Assembly: GCA_964586815.1 (NCBI GenBank)
Contig: CAZPIB010000003.1
Coordinates: 1-41,602, forward strand
Source: CAWUJK01 sp964586815
GTDB lineage: Bacteria > Patescibacteriota > Gracilibacteria > BD1-5 > UBA6164
DNA: 41,602 nucleotides
Reading direction: 5' to 3'
Shown: positions 20,266-32,185 of the stretch, one piece after another
Position numbering within the stretch: the stretch's first letter is position 1
Layout of the letters: each line of letters starts with the position of its first letter
Translations under genes and position numbers: made by a program
The notes under the pieces: model-generated
Told to the model about the DNA's origin: nothing
Databases searched by the model: none
Seen by the model: the letters and a program-made list of their open reading frames with translations, nothing else

Positions 20266-22049
20266 TTATTTATATATTTTTTTATCATATATCTTCAAAT
20301 ATCTGTATCTCAATTTTTATTTGATCTGTATTCTAGTAATGGTTTTAAATCAATTTTACCATCTTCTTTTTTTGATATATAATTTAATGCATTTTTTATA
20401 TCTATAAATACATATTTTTTTCAAAATTTCTTCAAAAATCAATAATTTTTTAATTTTTTTATTATTCTTACTCTTATAGAACTTAATATTACAATAATTC
20501 AAATACTATTTAATCTATCAATTAAATTATTTAAAACATCTACTCAAGTAGAATCTATACCAGTCATCCACTCAAGATCTAAAATAATATACTTTATGTT
20601 CCTTTTTTCAGCTATTCAGTTGAGTATAGTATCTTCAAAGTAAGAAGCATTTGCAAAATATAAAGCTCAATCAAACCTATAAACACTTATATGCTTACTT
20701 GTTTTTAAGCTAAATAAATCTTTATTTCTATATAGTCCATCTTTATACATAGATAATTCTATAATTTGTGGTCTCATAGAACGGAAAATAAAGAATCATA
20801 GAGATAAAATTACTCATATAAGAATTCATATTTCGATACTTGGTGCTAATAAAATAGTTAATCAAAATGTTGCAACTGCAGTAATTCAATCATGTTTTTC
20901 AGTTTTCCAATCTCGTATAATAGGTCTTATTTTTATTAATTCTACCACAGCTATCATTATTACAGCTGCTAAAACAACTATAGGTAAATAGTATAACAAT
21001 GGAGTTAAATAAACAATAGTTATTAATACTACCATACTTGTAACTATTCAAGAAAATCAGGTTATAGCTCCTGCTCTTAGGTTTACTGCTGTTCTTGAAA
21101 AAGAACCAGAAACTCAGTATCATCAAAATAAACTTGAAGAAATATTTGCAAGTCATTGTCATCTAAGCTCTCTATTTGCTGAAATTTTTTGTTTAGTTTT
21201 TGTTCATACAAATTTTGCTACAGAAATAGACTGAGTAAAACCAATTAACCCTATAATTACTGCAAAAAATGCTAAATGTAAAACTTCTTCTAACTTTAGT
21301 CCATTTAATACATAATCACTTAAAAATGGTAAACTAAAATTTGGAAGAGAATTAGGAATAGTTTCTACTATTTCTCACTCAAATCATAGATAATAAGAAC
21401 CAATTATAGTTATAACAAGTAACATAAGAACTCTTGGTAATTTTGGTGTAAATTTTGCCAAACTTACTAAAATAAGTATTGATACTACTCAATATAAAAG
21501 TGTCTCAATATGAGTATTTTGAATTGCTGAAATAATCAGATTATAAATTCATTCAAAAAAAGAATTTCATTTATCATGTTCAATACCAAAAAATTTTCAT
21601 GCTTGAGATATTATTGTAATAATTGCTATAGCATTTGTAAAACCAACTATTACTGGATTAGACAAAAAATCTACAATTATTCATAACTTCAGTACAGATA
21701 AAATTATATAAAAAATACCTATAAAAAAGGCAAGAAGAGAAGCATAAACTATATATGCTTCTATATTTGAAGAAAATGATGCTAGAGCAGTAGCAGTCAT
21801 AAGTGAGATTATTGTAATTGGTCAAGTAGACATTTGCCTACTTGAAGAAAAAAGAGCTGCTACAAGAACAGGGATAAAAGCTGTATATAATCATACTTCT
21901 ATAGGTAATCATGCAAGTCATGCATATGCCATAGATTGTGGAATTAACACAAATGCTACTGTTAAACCTGCAATTATATCATATTTTAAAGTTTTAGGGT
22001 TTTTTAATTCACCTATCCACTCTAGAAATGGAAATATATTTTTAAGCAT
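20262..22049 (-). CDS. SulP-family anion transporter with STAS domain
   Basis: A 595-residue SLC26/SulP transporter. The membrane domain (about 1-440) opens with AGLTVAFVLIPQSMAYAGLA, the family signature, and includes NPVIVGFTNAIAIITI and GYGVSGSFSRTAVNLRAGA. A cytoplasmic STAS domain (about 470-570) has IIEKRNIKYIILDLEWMTGI-like text (AEKRNIKYIILDLEWMTG) and DSTGVDVLNNLIDRL. It would carry an inorganic anion such as sulfate or bicarbonate across the cytoplasmic membrane; the substrate is not determinable. Codon 379 (20913-20915) is CGA, the only in-frame CGA I find in the window. Monocistronic between a convergent terminator and a 63-bp gap. Confidence 0.93.
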
Positions 22050-22112
22050 AAAAATATGTTATATTTATTCATTTAAATAAGTGTAACATATTTTTTTTAA
22101 AAAAAGTAATTT

Positions 22113-23597
22113 TTAATTTTTTAAAAATACTTTTTTTCTTTCTATTTTCCAAATAATCAAACTATAAATAATAAAAATTATAGCTCAATAAATTAAATTA
22201 TAATATAATCATAAATAAAAATTATTTACTAAGAAATATGTAAAATAATAAATAATTACTCAAACTATAGAAATAATTCATATAAATTTATAAGGTAAAT
22301 TAATTTTTATATGTTTATTTGCTTCTTTATAGATTAAAATTAAAAACAATATTTGAGTTAATACAGTAACTATTGCTGCTCAAACAAAACTAAAATATGG
22401 TATTAGAATAATATTTCATATTATATTTGTAATTGTTAAAATAATACTGATTTTAAGTAGTTTTTTTTGCTTATTTAGTACAATTAGTAAATATGAAAAA
22501 ACTATTCCTAGATAGAAAAATAAAATCATAAATAAAATTATAGAAAAAGCTTCACTCGAAGTATATTTATTAAATTCACTGATTTCTAAATACTGTTTAT
22601 TTGCAATTATTTCAATAACACTATTTTTAAATACAAGTCATAATGAAACTATTATTACTCACATACTAAACATTACCTTTAATGCATTTTTTATTATTTC
22701 TTTTACTTTTTTTATATTATTATTTGTATAATTTTCTGATAAACTAGGAAGTAAAGATGCCATAAAAAAACCTCAAATAATAATAAAAGCATCCATTATT
22801 TTAAGAGGAAGACTATATAATGCAATACTCCTAAGAGATACTATTCCCTCCTCCATAAAACTAAGTATAATAATATCTATTTTTGTATAAACCACACTTA
22901 AAAATAGTGCTATTCAATAAGGTAATGCTTTAAAAAAAATTTCTTTTATATAACCCCAATCAAAGTAAAGTCTTATTTTTACTATTTTTCTTGCATAAAA
23001 ATAGTTTAAAATCATATTTATAAACATTCAAATAACAACTACCCAAATTATTAGTAAAAAACTATCATTAAATCAGTTTAATTCTGGATTTGGAAATAAA
23101 TATTTTATAATATAAAAAGTAGCTCCTAAAACAAATAATTTATTTATAACAACTGAAATTATAGAAAATTCAATTTTCATATATGCTTGCATAAGTGCAA
23201 GAAGATTTGAATTTATAAGTGAAAAAAATGTAAATATTGAAGCTATGAATATTCCATATAATAAAAATTCAGTATTAAATCCTGGTAGTATATAAGCAAT
23301 TCCTACTGAAAAAAATATAACTAATACTGCTGAAATTAATCTTAAAGTTAATATATTTCAAAAAATATACTCAGTCCTTTTTTTATCAGCTGAAATTTCT
23401 TTAATTGTAATTGCATAAAGACCTAAATCTACTAAAAATGCAAAAATAAAAATATAGGTAAATATTTTATTGTATACTCAAAATAGTTCTATTGTGAGAT
23501 AATTAGTTATTAATCACAGTAGAACTATTGTTATAATTATTGTTAATATTTTTGAAAATACTTGAGCTAGAGTATTTGATGCAATTTTTTTTAGCAT
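22113..23597 (-). CDS. Polysaccharide flippase (MATE/RfbX-type)
   Basis: A 494-residue integral membrane protein with about 12-14 hydrophobic helices. It starts MLKKIASNTLAQVFSKILT, the usual N-terminus of RfbX/Wzx/PST flippases, and has a LVDLGLYAITIKEISADKKR cytosolic loop near residue 60 and SLLPSLSENYTNNNIKKVKE near 290. It is expected to flip lipid-linked oligosaccharides across the cytoplasmic membrane. The start overlaps the ychF stop by one base (TAATG), so the two are translationally coupled although functionally unrelated. MurJ is a less likely alternative, as its conserved residues are not seen. Confidence 0.85.
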
Positions 23598-24679
23598 TAA
23601 TTACTAAATTTAAATAATAATACATCTCAGTCTTCTACAATATATTCTTTTCATTCCAGACTTACTTTTCAATTTTCTTTAGCGGAGTTCCAACCTTTGA
23701 ATTCTACTAAATCTTTCCAGTTAACTTTATCAGCCTTAATAAAACCTTTTTCAAAATCTGTATGAATTACTCAAGCAGCTTGTGGAGCTGAATATCATTT
23801 ATGAATTGTCCAAGCTCTAACTTCTTGTACTCAAGCTGTAAAATAATACATTAATCAAAGTGAATCATAACTTGCTTTTATTAAATCATCAAGCCCAGTA
23901 GTTTTTAGTTCCATTTCTTTTAAAAATTCATTTTTCTCTTCTAATGTCATTTCTATCATATCTGATTCTAGTTTTGCACAAATTGCTATAACTTTTTGAT
24001 TTTCATCAAGTCATAATATTTTTTGTAATTCTGATTCTGGAGTATCCATCATTTCTTCAGAAACATTACAAGCATAAACAAATTTTTTATTTGTTAGTAA
24101 ATGTAGATCTAAGATACTTTCTAATATATCTTCTGATAATCACATATTTGAAACTAATTTTCAAGAATTTAATTCTAATAATATTTTTTCAAAATTTTGA
24201 ACTATTATTTGTATTTTTTTATCTGATTTTGCTTTTTTTCTTGTTTCATTTATTCTCTTTTCAAGAGTTTCAATATCTGCCATAATTAATTCTGCATTAA
24301 TTACTTCAATATCAAACTTTGGATCAATTTTTCAATTTACATGAATAATATCTGAATTCTCAAAAATTCTGACAACTTGTAAAATTGCATCAGCTTGTCT
24401 AATATTAGCTAAAAATTTATTTCAAAGCCCTTCTCACTTACTTGCTCACTCAACAATTCCAGCAATATCAATAAATTCACAACTAGCTGGAATAATCTTT
24501 TTTGAGTCAACAGATTTTGCTATTTTTTCTAATCTATCATCACCTACATTCACTATTCATACATTTGGTTCAATTGTACAAAATGGAAAATTTTGAGCAT
24601 CTGCTGAATAATTTTTTGTAAGAGCATTAAATAATGTACTCTTTCCTACATTTGGTAAACCCACAATTCCTATTTGCAT
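23597..24679 (-). CDS. ychF: Redox-regulated ATPase YchF (OLA1 family)
   Basis: A 360-residue Obg-like ATPase of normal length. The P-loop is GLPNVGKSTLFNALTKN (residues 6-22), with FPFCTIEPNVG switch I (35-45) and FIDIAGIVEGASKGEGLGNK switch II. A coiled-coil insert and the VYACNVSEEMM segment follow, and the C-terminal TGS domain ends GDVLLFKFSN. It binds ribosomes and is involved in translation and stress control. All switch glycines that are TGA match family glycines. First gene of a minus-strand pair with the flippase, 95 bp from the ValS end. Confidence 0.96.
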
Positions 24680-24737
24680 TTTTTTTTATTAATTTTTTAA
24701 ATTTTTTAAATTATAATAATAATTATATTTAAATCAA

Positions 24738-24768
24738 AAAATAAAAGCTAAAAACTAGCTTTTATTTT
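24738..24768 (-). terminator. Terminator after valS
   Basis: A 13-bp stem (24738-24750 with 24756-24768) around a 5-nt loop, followed on the minus strand by a T run, 6 bp after the valS stop. Confidence 0.8.
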
Positions 24769-24773
24769 CACTT

Positions 24774-27446
24774 TTATTTTAATTTTTCTAATTTTTCTTC
24801 TAATTTACTTAGTTTATCAAATGCTTGAGTTTTTTTCTCCATTTCTTTTCTTACTAAAACCTCAGGAGCATTTCTTATAAAAGATTCATTTAATAATTTT
24901 TTGTCTAAAATTGAAATATATTCTTTAGTATCTAGTATTTGCTCTTGTACTTTTTCTATTTCTTTATCTAAATCAAGTGCATTTGCTGTATCAACATAAA
25001 CTTCAACTCAAGCCTTTATTATTCAGTAAGCCAAATTATCATCTATAGGTTTTTTATCTACAAGCTCAAAAGTTTCTGATTTTGTAATTGCTCAAATTAA
25101 TTCTAATACTTCTGCAATTATTTCAGCATTTTTATTTTTTGCATAAATTTGAAGTCAAATAGTTTTATTAGGCATAATATTATTATCTGCTCTTAGCTTT
25201 CTTATTTCTTTAATTACTTCAATTATTAATTTTTTTTCTTTTTCTACTTTTTCATTTCTTTCTAATTTTACTTCTCACCAATTTGCTATTATCAAATCCC
25301 CTTCAAAACCTAATTTATTATATATTTCTTCTGAAACAAAAGGAATATATGGATGCCATAGCTTTAATAATTTATTTATTGTATAAGTTATAACATCATC
25401 ACCAAATTTTGATTTTTCTTTAGTTAATTTAAATTCTTCAATATAATAATCACAAAATTCATTTTTTGTAAATGCTTGAAGTTCAATTCCAGCCTCAGAA
25501 AAATTATAATCTTCCATAGACTTAGTTACTAAAACTGATAGATATTTAATTCTTGATAATATCCATTTTTCATGGAACATTAAATTATCATAATTTTTAA
25601 TTAGAATTTCTTCTAATTTCTTATCATTTTTTTCTTGATTTTCTCACAAATTTGAAAATACAAATCTTGAAGCATTCCAGAGTTTATTTATAAAAATTCA
25701 GTTATTTTTTACTACTTCTTCATCAAATTTTAAATCATTTCAAGGAGTATTTCATATACTTAAACTGAGTCTTAGTGCATCAGTTCAATATATATTTATC
25801 ATATCAAGAGGATCTATTCAGTTTCATAATGATTTACTCATTTTTCTTCCTTGCTTATCTCTAACCAATCAATGTAAATATATTTTTTCAAATGGTGTTT
25901 GTCATGTAAATTCATATCAAAATAAAAGCATTCTAATAACCCAGAAAAAAATTATATCATGACCAGTTTCAAGAACTTGAGCTGGATAAAATTGTTTATA
26001 TAAATCTGGTTGATTTTCCTCTGCTTCTCAAATTTTATGTCATAAAATTGATGCTGACCAAAGTCATGAGCTAAACCAGGTATCCAAAACATCATTATCT
26101 TGAGTAAGTTTTACTCATTTTCATGCTTTTTTTTGAGCCTCTTCTATATTTTCTGCACAAAAAATTTCTCAATTCTCATTATACCAAACTGGGATTCTGT
26201 GTCCCCAAATAAGCTGTCTTGATATACACCAATCTCTTAAATTATAAATCCAATCTTCAAAAACTTTATTATATTTTTTAGGGATAATTTCAAATTCTTT
26301 TTTATTATATCCTGAAATTACTTTTTTAGTAATACTTTCTACTTTTACAAACCATTGATTTGAGATAATAGTTTCAATTTTTGCTCAACTTCTTTCTCAA
26401 TAAGCAACTTTTGAAGTATGAGGCTCTATTTTAATAAGATTTCATTTTGCTTTTAATAATTCAACTATATTTTCTCTAGCAGTCATAAAATCTTGTCAAG
26501 CAAATATTCATGCCACTTTAGTCATTTTACCATTTTTATCTATTACAATATTATCAAGTGGTAAATTATGTCTTTTTGCTGCTATAAAATCATTTGAATC
26601 ATGAGCTGGAGTTATTTTTAAAGCACCAGTTCCAAAATCCATATCTACCATTTCATCAGCAATAATAGGAATTTGTTTATTTACAATTGGTAAAATTAAT
26701 TTTTTTTCAGCTTTTAATAATTTTTTATATCTTTTATCTTGTGGATGAACCGCAACAGCAACATCTCAAAGTAAAGTTTCTGGTCTAGTTGTAGCTATTA
26801 TTATCTCATTATTACTTCAAGCAACAAAATAAGTAATATGGTATAAGTTACTTTTTTCTGGCTTATAAACCACTTCTTGATCCGATATAACAGTATTTAA
26901 TACTGGGTCAAAATTAACCATATATTCTCATTTATAAATGAGTCCTTTATTGTATAAATCAACAAATGCTTTTATAACATTTTTATTTAAATCTTCATCA
27001 AGAGTAAATTTTATTTTTGACCAATCAGCAGATGCTCAAGTCTTTTTAATTTGATTAACAATAATATCTCAATATTCATTTTTCCAGTTCATACACTCAC
27101 TAAAAAAATCTTCTCTAGAAATATCATGCTTTGTTTTTCCTTCTTTAGATAATTTTTCTTCAACTTTTGCTTGAGTTGAAATTCAAGCATGATCAATTCA
27201 AGGAATCCAAAGAGTTGAATCCCCTTTCATTCTATGATATCTTACCATTATATCTTCAAGAGTTGTCATAATAGCATGACCTAAATGCAATTTACCAGTT
27301 ACATTTGGTGGAGGCATAGGAATATAATATTGCTCTCCTGTTGTTGATTCTCTTGGTTTAAATAAACCAGAATCTTCCCAATGACTATAAAGCTTATCCT
27401 CAAATTCACTTGGTTTATACTTTTTTTCAAATTCTATATTTGTCAT
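24774..27446 (-). CDS. valS: Valyl-tRNA synthetase
   Basis: An 890-residue class I synthetase, close to the usual length. PPPNVTGKLHLGHAIMTTLE (about 46-65) holds the HIGH motif in its valine-specific context. The large editing insertion follows, then GRKMSKSLGNGIDPLD (KMSKS near residue 533) with GTDALRLSLSIGNTPG, the anticodon-binding domain, and a C-terminal coiled coil ending KLSKLEEKLEKLK. It charges tRNA-Val. It is flanked on both sides by hairpin terminators, so it is a single-gene unit; the 27447-27470 leader is short. No T-box leader is visible. Confidence 0.97.
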
Positions 27447-27470
27447 TTTTCTTTTTTACTATAAATAAAA

Positions 27471-27502
27471 AAACTTATTTATACAAGTATATAAATAAGT
27501 TT
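27471..27502 (-). terminator. Terminator after the flavin reductase gene
   Basis: A 13-bp stem (27471-27483 with 27490-27502) around a 6-nt loop; on the minus strand it is followed by seven T. It lies 80 bp past the reductase stop and just ahead of the valS start. Confidence 0.7.
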
Positions 27503-27581
27503 AATTTTGTGAAGTTTTATTTTCTATTTTGTACTTATATTTCAAAATTCTTTTAAATTAGGTATAAAAAATTCAATTGAT

Positions 27582-28088
27582 TTATAATATATTTTTGACT
27601 AGTTCATCTAATTTTTTATTAACTTTCAAATTAATTAATTTTCAATCCTTGAAATCTATAGACCAAGAATATGGTATTGGTGATATATTTACTGTTTGAT
27701 ATTGAAAATAAAGTGAATCAAGTAAATCCCTTGAAGCCATATAGCAATTTGGTCCTCCTGCATTTACTATAACTCAAATTTTTTTATTTTTGAAAGCTCA
27801 ACCACATATATCTATAAAATTTTTTAAAACTCCACTCATTGAATATTGATAGACTGGCATTCAAATTATGATAATTTTAGAACCCTCTATAGCTTTATAA
27901 GATTTTTGTAAATCACTACTATATTCTGATAAATGTTTTCCATTACAAAACTCTAAATTTACTTTTCTTAAATCTATATATTCAACTTCTAATCAAGCAT
28001 TTTTAGCTTTAACTTCAAATTCTCTACATATTGTATCAGTATTTGATTGTTTTCTTAAAGAGCTTTGTATAATTATTATTTTTTTCAT
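27582..28088 (-). CDS. NADPH-dependent FMN reductase-like flavoprotein
   Basis: A 168-residue flavodoxin-fold protein. The first strand and FMN phosphate loop are IIIIQSSLRKQSNTDTICRE (residues 4-23). IIIGMPVYQYSMSGVLKNFI (about 78-97) is the conserved flavin/dimer segment, and IVNAGGPNCYMASRDLL matches the third loop. It would reduce flavin, quinone or another small substrate with NAD(P)H in the cytoplasm; the partner is unknown. It lies 29 bp downstream of the chitinase-like gene in the same direction, but the two have no obvious functional link. Confidence 0.88.
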
Positions 28089-28117
28089 AACCTCATTTTT
28101 AGTATACTAAAATAGTA

Positions 28118-29962
28118 TTATTTAATATTTTTCATAAAATTAATTATACTTTTAAGTTCATTAATATAGTTTTTTATATTAGAAAAATTTTGTTTTTCTT
28201 TATCTGTAAACAATAATTCACTGTATTCTATAAATGATTTTAAAATATCATAATATTCCTCAGTGTGAAATTCTGTATTTTTTATAATTATTTGTTTTTT
28301 TATATTAAAAAATCTTTCAAAAATACTTTCATTGTTTGAAAAGCTATGCTTTACTTTTATCTTAAAAGATAAATCTTCTATTTTATTCTTCCACATATCA
28401 TCATTTTTATCTTCTTTTTTTTCAGTAATTGCAATAATAATATCATCAATATTATCATGATAATCTATTTTCTCTGTTTCATATTTCTCTTTAATGTCTT
28501 CTTTCTTGGTTTTTTCTTTTTCTTTAACCTCTTCTTTTTTATTAGTAATTTCTAATTGGTTACTATTTCATTTAAAAGCCTTTAAAAACTCATAACTTTT
28601 TGACTGAATATTTTGTGAACTACATTTCAATTTTACATCACTATTACTGCAAGCATTATCTCTATTTAAAGACCAATATGATAATACAGCTAAATTATTT
28701 TTTATAGCAAAATTAGATAATTGTTCAGCATCTTCTAGTGTAAATTTTTCTGTTATTATATCATTTAATCATATCATTGGTGTTATTCAGATTTGATTAA
28801 AGTAATTTTTATTAACTCAAAATTCTTCTTTCATTTGCCTATTAAGATTTATTGCTGCCTCTATAGCATTATCTCACATATCACTAATATCTCAATAACC
28901 ATAATTCATTGTCATTATATTTATAATGATATCTTCAAAATTATTTTTATTAAGTATTTTTAATACATTTACTCAATCAGCAGTTAATCAATATTGCATT
29001 ACTGGCAGAGTGAAAGATATTGTTAATTGTGGATATTTTATTTTTAAATATTTTAATACTTTAACTAATTTATCTATTTCATCAGTTTTTGTAATCCAAA
29101 CTCATTCTATATCAAAATCTAATCTATATATTCATAATTTATTAATTATATTTTCGTATTGTTCTTTTAAATCCTTTGAGTTACAAGATACAAATAATGG
29201 TTTTCCATATGCTCCTCAAAATGAAAGTATAAATTCTCATCATTTATTTTTTATATATTCTATATCATCATAAAGAAAATATTGTTCTCAATTAGTCCAA
29301 GATGATGGTCATTTTTCTAGATTATAATATCATCCCCAAGAAGCTTCACATTTTCAATTATTTGATACTAAAAATGCCAAAGTGAAATCTTTATGTCAAG
29401 TTTTTTTATATATATCATATAATTGTAATATCGGATATAATGTTGCATCTACATATGGCGCAATAATTAAATCATTACTTTTAATAAAATTTTCATTTTT
29501 AGTGTCTTTATTTATATTGTCTTTATCTTCATTTTTAGCATCTTCAATTTTAGTATCTTTAATTTTACTATCTTTATTTTCATTTTTGTTACCTATATTT
29601 ATATTGCTTTTATTTATATTATCTGTTTTAAATATTATATTTTCTGGAAAACTATTTCAACTAGCACAAAATCAAATTTCAAACTTTTGATTAACTTTAA
29701 TATTGTTATTCCATGTTACTCAAACTACTTCACATTTTCAATTATTACAATTAAATTTTCAATTCCATGTTGAAGTCATAGTTGTATCTTTTAAATCAAA
29801 ATTAAGTTTCCAATTATTATGATCTATATTACTATTATTTTCTACAAAAAATTTATAACAAAAACCTCATTCCCATTCTGAGCTTACTTTTGAATTAAAA
29901 TCCATTCAATAAGCATTTGAGATACCTATTGTTATTAATATTAAAAATATTATTTTTTTCAT
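28118..29962 (-). CDS. Secreted CBM2-GH18 chitinase-like protein
   Basis: A 614-residue secreted protein. It has a signal peptide (MKKIIFLILITIGISNAYG), then a family 2 carbohydrate-binding module (about 25-115: GFCYKFFVENN, the WNGKF and VTWNN tryptophans, FEIGFCASG). A Lys/Asp/Asn-rich linker (about 120-165) follows, then a GH18 domain (about 165-460). GGEFILSFGGAYGKP and the catalytic YRLDFDIEGVW (acid Glu near residue 286) are followed by IINIMTMNYGYGD and LAVLSYWSLNRDNACS. This is the chitinase D-like branch. The C-terminal ~150 residues are charged, helical and unrecognised. It probably cleaves chitin or GlcNAc polymers outside the cell, plausibly peptidoglycan-like or host material. 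Confidence 0.88.
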
Positions 29963-30146
29963 TTTAGTTTAATTAAATATTAAAAATATAATTTATCTAA
30001 AAATTATAAAAAATCAAGAAAAAAACTATTAAAAAACTAATTATAAATTAATATTTATATTTTTGAAAAAAGTAATATTATTTTTTCTTTACAAAAAATA
30101 TATTTTTAATATACTTTTTATATACACTTTATTTTTAAAAAAAATT

Positions 30147-31298
30147 ATGCTCAGTGAAACAAGTGTCCTTGGGGTGCACAATGAAACAAGTGTCCTTGGG
30201 GTGAAAAATAAATTTTTAGTAGGACTTCATTATATTGGTTTTACTCACAAAAAATTATATGATGTTTTTTATAAAAAACAAAACTATAAAGAAGTCTATC
30301 AAAATTTAAATTCTGGTGTTTTAAAAAAGTTTTGATTTAATGATAAACAACTTGAAATTACTTTAAAAAAGTATTCAAAATTAAATTTAGATTTTTTAAT
30401 CTTAAAATTAGAAAAAAGAAAAGCTAGAATAGTTACTATTTTTGATGAAGAATACCCAGAAAATTTAAAAAATATTAGCCATCCACCTTTTTTATTTTAT
30501 ATTAGATGAAAATTAGATAATTCACCAAAAATAGCAATAGTTTGAGCAAGAAAAATATCTAGTTATTGAAATAAGGTAATTGAAGAATTAATTCCGGATT
30601 TGTCTAAATACTTTATAGTAGTTTCAGGTTGAGCTGCGGGATGCGATACAAAAGCCCATATAGAAACTCTAAGTAATAAATGAAAAACTATTGCAGTTAT
30701 TTGAACATGAATTGATCAAGATTATCCAGTATGAAATGAGAAATTATTTTGAGAAATAGCAGAATTTTGAGCAACTATATCTAGTTTTCCTATCTGAGAG
30801 GTAGGAAATCCATATAATTTTCCAATTAGAAATGAAATAGTTGCATGATTATCAGAAGGTATTTTGATAATAGAAGCTAGAGAAAAATCTGGTAGCTTAA
30901 TCACTGCAAAATTATGACTTGATTTATGAAAAGATTTATTTGCTGTTCCTGGAGATATATTTAAATGGTCAAGTGTTTGAACTAATAATTTAATAAAAAA
31001 AGGTGAAGCAAAATTAGTTTTAAAATCAAGTGATATTTTAGAAGAGTATAATATTTTAAATAAAGATAATAATTCTAAAAAAAATACCTTGAAAGAAATA
31101 CCCCTGAATTATAAAATTAAATTTGCTGATAATTTAGAAAAAAAAATTTATAATATATTAATTCTTGAGAGTCTGACAATAGATGAGTTAACAAAAAAGG
31201 TAAATGAAAACATATCTACAGTTGGATTTAAATTATCTATTTTAGAAATTAGTTGACTAATTTCTAATATATCTTGATGAAAATATGAAATAAAGTAA
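30147..31298 (+). CDS. dprA: DNA-processing protein DprA
   Basis: A 383-residue DprA. A SAM-like N-terminal region is followed by the extended Rossmann fold: FDEEYPENLKNISHPPFLFY, IAIVGARKISSYGNK, VVSGGAAGCDTKAHIETL (the SGxARGxD-type loop, here with Ala in place of Arg), NPYNFPIRNEIVAGLSEGIL and ITAKLGLDLGKDLFAVPGDI. A winged-helix domain follows at about 330-383. It binds incoming single-stranded DNA and loads RecA during natural transformation. Residues 2-19 are the tandem tag LSETSVLGV-HNETSVLGV. ATG 30063 would add 28 hydrophobic residues unsuited to a cytoplasmic protein, so 30147 is preferred. Region 29963-30146 otherwise holds nothing recognisable. Confidence 0.95.
30150..30203 (+). 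repeat. N-terminal 27-bp tag repeat (two units) in dprA
   Basis: Two tandem 27-bp units following the start codon, encoding LSETSVLGV and HNETSVLGV. The two share GTC-CTT-GGG-GTG where the methyltransferase copies share ACT-CTT-GGG, so each pair arose locally. Confidence 0.9.
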
Positions 31299-31368
31299 AA
31301 TAAAATTGCTTTTTTCTAAAAAAAAAATAAAATTTTTTTAAAAGTTAATTTAAATTAAATATAAATTT

Positions 31369-32175
31369 ATGGAAAATACATTTTTTTTTAGAATAGAAAT
31401 TTTAATTTTTTTTATTTCACTTTGATATGTAATATATTATTTATCAGAAAAATTATTAATTATTATTAATAATATTAAAAATATAATTTCACCAGATAAA
31501 AAATATATAGAAAATAGGATTGAAAAAATAAAAAAATTACAAAATAAAAATACTTTAGAAAAAAAGAATACAAAAGAAGAAAAAAAAATAAAAATAACAA
31601 CAGCTAAAGATTCAAAAAAAATAGCAGAAATAATAAAAAGAGTAAAAATTAATAAATCAAAATGATATTTTGATACAGCTAAATCTTTAATTATAGAAGG
31701 CTTGTCTATAGATAAAATAAATAAAGATTTAAACCTAGAGCTATCTTCAATTTATGAAGAAGAAAAAGAGTATAAAAAAGCTGAATATATTTATATAGAT
31801 TTACTTGATGCTTATGTAGATAATTTTGAAATACTAAAAAAGCTTTGATATAATTTAGCTATTCAGCAAAGATATGAAGAATCTATAGAGGTATATTTTA
31901 AAGCTCATAATAAAGTAAAGTGAGATATTGAAATTGTAGAATTTTTAGCTGATTTAACATATCAAATAAAATTTTATAAAAAATCATTAAAATATACTAA
32001 ATTATTTTTAAAGCAAAATCCTAGAAATTCTGAAAAACTAAAAATGAAAGCTTTTTGCTATGAAACACTTGGTAAAACTACTGATGCTATAAATACTTAT
32101 AAAAAGGTTATTGAACTTCAGCCATATAATTCTCAAGTTCAAGATAAATTAAAATTTCTTGAATGAAGCCTATAA
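31369..32175 (+). CDS. Membrane-anchored TPR protein
   Basis: A 268-residue protein. It has one N-terminal membrane helix (about 8-35, ILIFFISLGYVIYYLSEKLL), then a highly charged Lys/Glu coiled linker (about 45-110), then tetratricopeptide repeats (about 135-265). The repeats include EYKKAEYIYIDLLDAYVDN, LAIQQRYEESIEVYFKAHN, FYKKSLKYTKLFLKQNPR and TTDAINTYKKVIELQPYN. The TPR domain would face the cytoplasm and hold a partner protein, which I cannot identify. The stop is 10 bp before dnaB, so the two are co-transcribed; a link to replication is only positional. Confidence 0.82.
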
Positions 32176-32185
32176 TTTAAAAAAA

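Noticed and set aside
30063..30146. Upstream ATG giving DprA a 28-residue hydrophobic extension
   Set aside because: DprA is cytoplasmic, and placing the start at 30147 puts the tag directly after Met as in the other two genes.
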